11,278 bases of DNA from an uncultured Chlamydiae bacterium (GTDB taxonomy: Bacteria > Chlamydiota > Chlamydiia > Chlamydiales > SM23-39): contig CAISYW010000016.1 of the NCBI GenBank assembly GCA_903889795.1, positions 1-11,278 on the forward strand. Direction: 5' to 3'. The notes beneath the pieces were generated by a model. The model was not told the DNA's origin, made no database searches, and worked only from the letters and a program-made list of their open reading frames with translations. The position numbers and the translations under genes are program-made. Each line of letters starts with the position of its first letter. The stretch's first letter is position 1. Positions 7,785 to 11,278 of this stretch are shown piece by piece.

Positions 7785-7957
7785 TATACCGGGAGCGATT
7801 CAAAAATCGGGAATAGGCAAGGAGGCCGCTTGCATTTGTGTCAGGCAGAGCCGACGCCGAAGCAACCCAACTTGAATAAGTTGGGTGATGGAGGCGGACA
7901 CAAAGGCAATGCAAAGCCGACGCAGCATAAACCGATTTTCGAATCACGAGCGGTATA
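7785..7957. repeat. Imperfect 173-bp palindrome (mobile-repeat or structured-RNA candidate)
   Basis: The outer arms 7785-7810 and 7932-7957 are complementary at 21 of 26 positions; each contains a GATTC[A/G]AAAATCGG core or its complement. Inside, TTTGTGTC (7835-7842) pairs with GACACAAA (7897-7904), and TTGCA (7830-7834) pairs with TGCAA (7910-7914) across a short bulge. CGCC (7855-7858) pairs with GGCG (7893-7896). A perfect 9-bp hairpin, ACCCAACTT-GAAT-AAGTTGGGT (7865-7886), caps the structure. GCCGACGC also occurs twice directly (7850-7857, 7916-7923). A large internal loop (about 19 and 17 nt) separates the outer and inner stems. It may be a miniature palindromic repeat or an expressed RNA; the sequence alone does not decide. 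Confidence 0.6.
7865..7886. repeat. Perfect 9-bp hairpin at the apex of the palindrome
   Basis: ACCCAACTT (7865-7873) and AAGTTGGGT (7878-7886) are fully complementary around GAAT. There is no U-tract on either side, so this is not a typical intrinsic terminator. It is the apical stem of the larger palindrome. Confidence 0.6.
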
Positions 7958-8021
7958 ATGCTCATCCATGGATTGACATTCCGAACCCTAGCACACCGTT
8001 TCAAAATTTAAAAAACATGAT

Positions 8022-8057
8022 CCGCTTCGCTGGCAAGATCGCCTTCGGCGGCAGGAT
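8022..8057. repeat. Two tandem 18-bp units in the left arm of the inverted repeat
   Basis: Read on the minus strand, 8040-8057 and 8022-8039 are the left-arm copies of the two 18-bp units described for the right arm (8184-8219). They differ from them only by the arm mismatch at 8036, where the second unit starts ATCTTGCC instead of ATCCTGCC. Confidence 0.6.
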
Positions 8058-8183
8058 AGAAAATGGTTTATGTAATTGATCGTTTACTTCATGTAACTAC
8101 CTTACTGCAGATAATTTACATGTTGGACCGTTGGTAAATTCTAGTCATAGAACCCTATAAAAGAGTTCATCGCCCTCTTTTTC

Positions 8184-8219
8184 ATCCTGCCGCCGAAGGC
8201 GATCCTGCCAGCGAAGCGG
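8184..8219. repeat. Two tandem 18-bp units in the right arm with a conserved mini-hairpin
   Basis: Units ATCCTGCCGCCGAAGGCG (8184-8201) and ATCCTGCCAGCGAAGCGG (8202-8219) match at 14 of 18 positions, followed by a third partial ATC. Each can fold around a GAA loop. At unit positions 10 and 16 the pair is C-G in the first unit and G-C in the second, so both bases changed while pairing was kept. Confidence 0.6.
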
Positions 8220-8330
8220 ATCTTGTTTTTTAAATTTAAATCCGGCCATTCAAAACAGGTACTGATTTCACGGATGAACCACAACGCCTCAGCCGCTGTT
8301 AGGGAAACGGTGAATTGTTCATCTCTATCC

Positions 8331-8360
8331 TTGAATCTTAATTAGAACATCTTGTAGATT
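8331..8360 (+). promoter_or_regulatory. Weak promoter candidate for the DUF2709-like gene
   Basis: TTGAAT (8331-8336) and TAGATT (8355-8360) are separated by 18 bp, about 30 bp before the start codon at 8392. Each hexamer matches consensus at 4 of 6 positions. In this AT-rich leader such a match can occur by chance. Confidence 0.3.
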
Positions 8361-8391
8361 ACTAACCTAAATTAGAGGAATTGGAACCCCC

Positions 8392-9117
8392 ATGAGCAAT
8401 GCTCTTACCGTTACTGATGAGCAAAAAAATGATTTGCTCAAGTTTCTCAAGAAAAACAAAACTGCGGATCTCATCACGATCTATTTGGCGTTCATTGAGG
8501 AAAAGTTCCATTTAAAACCTGTTCTTTACCCCCGCGATAAAACGATCTATCAAAGCTTGGACGATTTAATCGAAAAGCTGGAAAAGCATGGAAAGCTGTG
8601 GCGGGAAACTGAAATCACCATCCAGTTTGGCCAGCAAAGCGTCAATGAACAGACAAAGAAAATTTATATTTGCCCTTTTACCGGAAAAGTCTTTGGCGAC
8701 AACACCCATCCTAACCCTCAAGACGCTATTTACGATTGGGTCTCAAAATGTCCGGAAAACAAAGAGCGGGTCGGCGGACTTCCCGTAAAAAGATTTTTCG
8801 TTTCCGAAGATCCGGATGTAATTAAAAATTACATTAGCGAGCGCAAAGCATCTGTGAAAAAAGTGGTATATTCATCTGCGATTACCGGCAAGCTGTTCAA
8901 CAGCCGACAAGCCGTCGTAGAAGATTTCAAGAAAAATTACATCAAATTACTCACGATGATCGAAGTTCAAAACCAGAACCGATATCAAATTGACGAAACG
9001 TTTTTACAATTCATTGAAAAACATTTAAACGAAGACAAAATTGCCGCTTTCGTCGAAGCTCTATCGAAACATCCTGAGTTCGATCACTATCTCTCAAAAT
9101 GGGTCGAAAGCGAATAG
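8392..9117 (+). CDS. Conserved chlamydia-type protein of unknown function (DUF2709-like)
   Basis: This is a 241-residue soluble protein with no signal peptide or membrane segment. I believe it belongs to the DUF2709 family, found mainly in Chlamydiae and, as I recall, also encoded near tsaE and dnaQ in Chlamydia; that assignment is from memory. It shows a helical N-terminus (1-70), then two similar segments. The first is KIYICPFTGKVFGDNTHPNPQD with AIYDWV (90-117); the second is KVVYSSAITGKLFNSRQAVV (157-176) followed by EDFKKNYI (177-184). The shared pattern is a beta strand, TGK[VL]F, then an alanine-led helix, suggesting an internal duplication. A helical, acidic C-terminus follows. Only two cysteines (94, 120) are present, so a classical zinc finger is unlikely. 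The ATG at 8392 has AGAGGA about 12 nt upstream. It is followed by tsaE after 82 bp. Function is not known. Confidence 0.85.
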   Translation: MSNALTVTDEQKNDLLKFLKKNKTADLITIYLAFIEEKFHLKPVLYPRDKTIYQSLDDLIEKLEKHGKLWRETEITIQFGQQSVNEQTKKIYICPFTGKVFGDNTHPNPQDAIYDWVSKCPENKERVGGLPVKRFFVSEDPDVIKNYISERKASVKKVVYSSAITGKLFNSRQAVVEDFKKNYIKLLTMIEVQNQNRYQIDETFLQFIEKHLNEDKIAAFVEALSKHPEFDHYLSKWVESE

Positions 9118-9145
9118 AGACTAATGAACTGTCTAGGAATAAATT

Positions 9146-9176
9146 AAACCGAGCGGCCATAAAAAGGTTTCGGTTT
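9146..9176. repeat. Hairpin in the leader between the DUF2709-like gene and tsaE
   Basis: AAACCGA (9146-9152) and TCGGTTT (9170-9176) form a 7-bp perfect stem with a 17-nt loop. No run of T follows, so terminator function is doubtful. It lies about 24 bp before the TTG start of tsaE and could influence readthrough or translation there. Confidence 0.35.
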
Positions 9177-9199
9177 GAAAAATCGCGACGAGAGCCATT

Positions 9200-9616
9200 T
9201 TGCTAGCTGGATACATCCTTGAAGGAACCGAAGCGACGCAAAAATTTGCTGCTGCGCTTTCAAAGACTCTATCCCCCCGCTCGCTGATCGCACTATCAGG
9301 AGATCTCGGATCGGGTAAAACCACATTTATGCAGGGGCTGATCCAAGGCTTCGGCGGATCACAGGCCATGGTACAAAGTCCAACGTTCGTCTATCTTCAT
9401 CACTATCCGACAACGCCGCCTGTGTATCATTTCGACCTCTATCGTTTACGATCAATCGATGATTTTTATGCCATGGGCTTTGAAGAATATTTTGAAAAAG
9501 ACGGAATCACCGCCATCGAATGGCCGGAGCGCATTGCTTCAATCCTTCCTTCTACGGCAATCAAAATTCAACTCTCATTTGTTTCCGAAACGGCTCGCCG
9601 ATTGGTGATCGAATGA
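9200..9616 (+). CDS. tsaE: tRNA t6A biosynthesis ATPase TsaE
   Basis: TsaE (YjeE) is the ATPase that works with TsaB and TsaD to put threonylcarbamoyl groups on A37 of ANN-decoding tRNAs. The 138-residue protein has the Walker A loop GDLGSGKTT (34-42, Lys40), SPTF (60-63), YHFDLYR (76-82) and the family signature EWPERI (107-112). These are in the expected order and length for the family (E. coli 153). The start is a TTG at 9200: the frame opens only at 9179 after an in-frame stop, and no ATG or GTG occurs before the Walker A region. The ribosome binding site is weak (GAGAG at 9190-9194). The last codons overlap the engB start in an ATGA (9613-9616), so translation is probably coupled. Confidence 0.92.
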   Translation: MLAGYILEGTEATQKFAAALSKTLSPRSLIALSGDLGSGKTTFMQGLIQGFGGSQAMVQSPTFVYLHHYPTTPPVYHFDLYRLRSIDDFYAMGFEEYFEKDGITAIEWPERIASILPSTAIKIQLSFVSETARRLVIE

Positions 9617-10197
9617 AGGAATCAATACGCTACATCGCGTCCGCTTTGGAACCCAACTCTTGGCCTCGACTGCTCTCGCCGCAAGGAGACTCTCTACCCG
9701 AAATCGCATTAGCAGGGCGATCGAACGTCGGCAAATCAACCCTCATCAACGTTCTGGCGGGGCAAAAAGCTCTCGCAAAAATTTCTTCCACACCAGGGAA
9801 AACACAGCGCCTGCAATTTTTTTGTTTTGATGAGCGCTGCATCCTCGTCGATCTACCCGGTTATGGCTATGCGCGGGCTCCGGAAAAACAGCGTCTCGAA
9901 TGGTCGAATGCAATCGATCAATATTTGCACACCCGCACTTCTCTCAAGCTCATCTTGTTGCTGTTAGACATTCGTCGAACACCTACACCCGACGATCGGA
10001 ATCTGCTATTGTGGGCAAATGAGCGGCCGGTTCAAATTTTAACGGTATTTACCAAAACCGACATGCTAAAGCCCCTTGAATGCGAGCGGCAGAGAAGCCA
10101 AGCGATTGCCTATCTCAGCCCCGATAAACCAATAGAGTCGATCAGCGTCCCTGATTCTCGCAAAAGACTCTGGTCCATTTTACTACGGTATTTATGA
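9613..10197 (+). CDS. engB: Ribosome biogenesis GTP-binding protein EngB (YsxC/YihA)
   Basis: EngB is a TrmE-Era-EngA-EngB-Septin-like GTPase that helps late assembly of the large ribosomal subunit. From the ATG at 9613 the protein has 194 residues, the usual family length. It shows G1 GRSNVGKS (35-42), G2 with SSTPGKTQ (58-65), G3 DLPGYGYA (80-87) and G4 TKTD (147-150). The G5 region ISVPDSRK (177-184) is less typical than the common SSLKK form. The frame is open further upstream, to an ATG at 9520 inside tsaE. The 9613 start is preferred because it forms an ATGA overlap with the tsaE stop, has GGTGAT about 4 nt upstream and matches family length. Its own stop overlaps the next gene's start in a second ATGA. 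Confidence 0.94.
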   Translation: MKESIRYIASALEPNSWPRLLSPQGDSLPEIALAGRSNVGKSTLINVLAGQKALAKISSTPGKTQRLQFFCFDERCILVDLPGYGYARAPEKQRLEWSNAIDQYLHTRTSLKLILLLLDIRRTPTPDDRNLLLWANERPVQILTVFTKTDMLKPLECERQRSQAIAYLSPDKPIESISVPDSRKRLWSILLRYL

Positions 10198-10940
10198 AGC
10201 TGACCGACGAAATGTTTGTATGCATCGATTGCGAATCAACCGGTTTGGATACGGCACAAGATCGTATTGTCGAAATTGCCGTTGCCCGATTTACCTTTGA
10301 TCAGATTCTGCAAAGCTTTGAAACCCTCGTCGATCCGGAACGCGAAATCCCGCAAACTTCGCAAGACATTCACAATATCTCGCAGGAAATGATCTTAGGA
10401 AAACCCAAGATCCGTGAAGTTCTTCCAAAAATCCTGGAGATGATCAGCACTCTCACCATCGTCGGACATGGAATCAACTTTGATATCGCTTTGATCGCAA
10501 ATGAAGCAAAGCGAGCGCAGATCCCCACAACCATCCTCTCTCAACCCTACATTGATACGCTTCGCCTCGCCCGTCTCTATGGCGAAAGCCCCGTCAACTC
10601 TCTGGAGCGTTTGCGCCAGCACTTCAACATCGAATCCGAGGGCGCCCATCGCGCGATGAGCGATGTAATAGTAAATATTGAAGTTTTCAAATACCTCTCA
10701 AAGAACTATCAAACCTCCGATCAAATTCAAAAAATCCTTCAAAAGCCAATTAAATTTAAAATCATGCCTCTCGGCAAACACAAAGGACGGCGATTCGACG
10801 AAATCCCCCTTGAATATCTTCTTTGGGCTGAAAGAAAAGATTTTGATCAGGATTTAATGTTTTCCATTCGCTCCGAAATCAAAAATCGGCGCAAAGGCGG
10901 GGGTTTCGATCAATCCGCCAATCCATTTACCGTATTGTAA
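10194..10940 (+). CDS. DnaQ-like DEDDh 3'-5' exonuclease with C-terminal DUF3820-like domain
   Basis: The 248-residue protein is a DnaQ/RNase T superfamily 3'-5' exonuclease. Motif I is IDCESTG (Asp12, Glu14), motif II is GHGINFDI (Asp97) and motif III is HRAMSDV (His152, Asp157), so all DEDDh catalytic residues are present. A second part, from about 186, reads KFKIMPLGKHKGRRFDEIPLE and then YLLWAERK, which resembles DUF3820 (typical pattern: MPFGKxKG, DLPxxYLxW). It lacks polymerase and helicase parts, so it is a stand-alone nuclease rather than a full DNA polymerase III subunit; proofreading or RNA trimming cannot be separated by sequence. I recall a dnaQ-like gene next to tsaE in Chlamydia too. 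The ATG at 10194 overlaps the engB stop in an ATGA, making this the third gene of a tightly packed unit. Confidence 0.9.
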   Translation: MKLTDEMFVCIDCESTGLDTAQDRIVEIAVARFTFDQILQSFETLVDPEREIPQTSQDIHNISQEMILGKPKIREVLPKILEMISTLTIVGHGINFDIALIANEAKRAQIPTTILSQPYIDTLRLARLYGESPVNSLERLRQHFNIESEGAHRAMSDVIVNIEVFKYLSKNYQTSDQIQKILQKPIKFKIMPLGKHKGRRFDEIPLEYLLWAERKDFDQDLMFSIRSEIKNRRKGGGFDQSANPFTVL

Positions 10941-11004
10941 AAATTTTCACCTATTATCTTTCAAATTTTTATCCAAATATATTAAAACGTTTCAATAATT
11001 ACAA

Positions 11005-11016
11005 AACAGTTCTGTT
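11005..11016. repeat. Short palindrome abutting the -35 box
   Basis: AACAG (11005-11009) and CTGTT (11012-11016) form an inverted repeat with a 2-bp centre that overlaps the first bases of the TTGACT -35 (11015-11020). Such a site could be an operator, or chance in AT-rich DNA. Confidence 0.3.
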
Positions 11017-11043
11017 GACTACAATTCGATTACTTACTATAAT
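11015..11043 (+). promoter_or_regulatory. Near-consensus sigma70-type promoter
   Basis: TTGACT (11015-11020) and a perfect TATAAT (11038-11043) are separated by exactly 17 bp. Transcription should start near 11050, about 30 nt before the ATG at 11079. This is the best promoter in the window and lies about 75 bp after the exonuclease gene in AT-rich DNA. No clear terminator is visible between them. Confidence 0.8.
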
Positions 11044-11078
11044 AATACGAAACAAATTAATAATAAAAGAGGCGCAAA

Positions 11079-11171
11079 ATGGGAGCATTAATTACATCAA
11101 CGTTCAATGGTCTTTCTAAAATTAATCCTTTTAGAGCAAAGACACCAGCAGCTATGAACCTATCTCAATAA
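11079..11171 (+). pseudogene. 30-codon frame, probably the 5' remnant of a gene cut by an insertion sequence
   Basis: A short frame starts MGALITSTFNGLSKINPF and ends after 30 codons (TAA 11169-11171). It has a strong promoter and a good ribosome binding site (AAAGAGG, about 6 nt before the ATG). I do not recognise the protein. Its last four codons lie inside the antisense transposase frame, which ends at 11160 on the minus strand. The tail is therefore probably insertion-sequence DNA, and only about the first 25 codons come from the original gene. A genuine 30-residue small protein remains possible. The rest of the gene would be beyond the insertion, outside this window. Confidence 0.55.
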
Positions 11172-11278
11172 ATTTTTCGTCCATTCCAGAATGAGCGCCA
11201 GCTGAACCATCGCTCTCCACAGTTCATCTTTTCTTTCCCATCGAACCATCAATCTTCTGTACCTTCTTTTTAGCCAAG
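11155..11278 (-). mobile_element. End of an IS5-like insertion sequence (continues past the window)
   Basis: The element is inferred from the transposase C-terminus it encodes. Its outer end probably lies just left of the transposase stop. GAACCTATCTCAATAA (11156-11171) is a plausible terminal inverted repeat that contains the stop codon, and the CTA just before it could be part of the target. The exact boundary cannot be fixed without the other end. Confidence 0.5.
11160..11278 (-). CDS. IS5-like transposase, C-terminal part only
   Basis: On the minus strand the last 38 codons of a frame are visible (complete codons 11276 down to the TAG at 11160). The start is outside the window. The sequence WLKRRYRRLMVRWERKDELW (first 20 visible residues), then RAMVQLALIL, resembles the C-terminus of IS5-family DDE transposases. 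In those, the catalytic Glu lies a few residues before a WL..RRL.VRWER motif and a hydrophobic helix follows. The catalytic residues themselves are therefore off the window. It may be intact or degenerate beyond the edge. It reads towards, and overlaps by 12 bp, the short frame driven by the strong promoter. Confidence 0.7.
   Translation of the reverse strand, partial: WLKRRYRRLMVRWERKDELWRAMVQLALILEWTKNLLR

Larger units (their letters stand above)
8004..8237. mobile_element. Inverted-repeat element with 60-bp arms (MITE-like candidate)
   Basis: Arms 8004-8063 and 8178-8237 are complementary at 56 of 60 positions; mismatches fall opposite 8018, 8036, 8058 and 8059. The arm ends read AAATTTAAAAAAC and GTTTTTTAAATTT. 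The 114-bp centre (8064-8177) has no gene but contains a further CATGTAA/TTACATG inverted repeat (8090-8096 / 8116-8122). At 234 bp it is too small for a transposase, so a non-autonomous miniature element is possible. A very long stem acting on DNA or RNA is an alternative. I see no clear target-site duplication at the ends. Confidence 0.6.
7654..8391. other. Gene-free region of about 740 bp rich in palindromes
   Basis: Between the divergent ldh and DUF2709-like genes no convincing coding sequence is visible. The stretch holds the ldh promoter candidate (7686-7714), an imperfect 173-bp palindrome (7785-7957), an inverted-repeat element with 60-bp arms (8004-8237), a short GATGAAC/GTTCATC inverted repeat (8273-8279 / 8317-8323) and a weak promoter candidate for the downstream gene. 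Short open frames here (for example 7711-8004 minus) are made by the palindromes and have no recognisable protein features. Confidence 0.7.

Noticed and set aside
7785..7957. 6S, SRP, RNase P or tmRNA gene
   Set aside because: The overall rod shape recalls 6S RNA, but none of the known conserved sequence blocks of these RNAs is visible.
7711..8004. A 97-codon open frame on the minus strand
   Set aside because: It runs through the 173-bp palindrome, has no recognisable protein features, no good ribosome binding site, and overlaps the ldh promoter candidate. It may be annotated as a hypothetical in genomes but is better explained by the repeat.
7885..8079. A 64-codon open frame on the plus strand
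   Set aside because: It begins in one palindrome and ends in the other, with no coding features.
7785..8237. CRISPR array
   Set aside because: The repeats are palindromic pairs and adjacent 18-bp units, not regularly spaced direct repeats with unique spacers, and there are no cas genes.
9520..9612. Longer EngB N-terminus starting inside tsaE
   Set aside because: It would overlap tsaE by about 97 bp and give a non-family extension; the ATGA overlap at 9613 is the better start.

Overview
The window looks like chromosomal DNA from a member of the Chlamydiae, most likely an environmental (Parachlamydia-related) lineage rather than Chlamydia itself. The clues are a MurA with Asp in place of the catalytic Cys, a CysJ-type reductase without its flavodoxin domain lying next to ispF, argS and murA close together, and a run of a chlamydia-type protein of unknown function (DUF2709-like), tsaE and a DnaQ-like exonuclease. 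The lineage assignment rests on remembered family traits and gene neighbourhoods, not on a database search.

Layout, left to right. (1) 10-1086: FMN-domain-less CysJ-like flavin reductase (+), converging on a minus-strand pair, ispF (1093-1605) preceded by a small membrane protein (about 1625-2056). (2) A divergent spacer of about 260 bp with one short palindrome. (3) murA (2320-3726) and epmB (3736-4740) on +, separated by 9 bp, converging with a 30-bp overlap on argS (4711-6456), which follows a leucine-dehydrogenase-type gene (6478-7653) on the minus strand. (4) A gene-free stretch of about 740 bp (7654-8391) holding the ldh promoter candidate and two separate large palindromic elements: an imperfect one (7785-7957) and an inverted repeat with 60-bp arms (8004-8063 / 8178-8237). 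(5) The DUF2709-like gene (8392-9117), then tsaE, engB and a DnaQ-like exonuclease (9200-10940). The last three are joined by two ATGA start/stop overlaps. (6) At the right edge, a near-perfect sigma70-type promoter and ribosome binding site drive a 30-codon reading frame that runs into the C-terminal end of an IS5-like transposase on the other strand. This looks like a gene cut by an insertion sequence.

Biologically, most genes are housekeeping. They cover isoprenoid precursors (ispF), peptidoglycan precursors (murA), translation and its modification factors (argS, epmB for EF-P, tsaE for t6A tRNA), ribosome assembly (engB), nucleic-acid processing (the exonuclease) and branched-chain amino-acid catabolism (ldh). 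I see no complete novel defence or mobile system. The least explained parts are the two palindromic elements between ldh and the DUF2709-like gene, and the promoter/short frame/IS junction at the right end.
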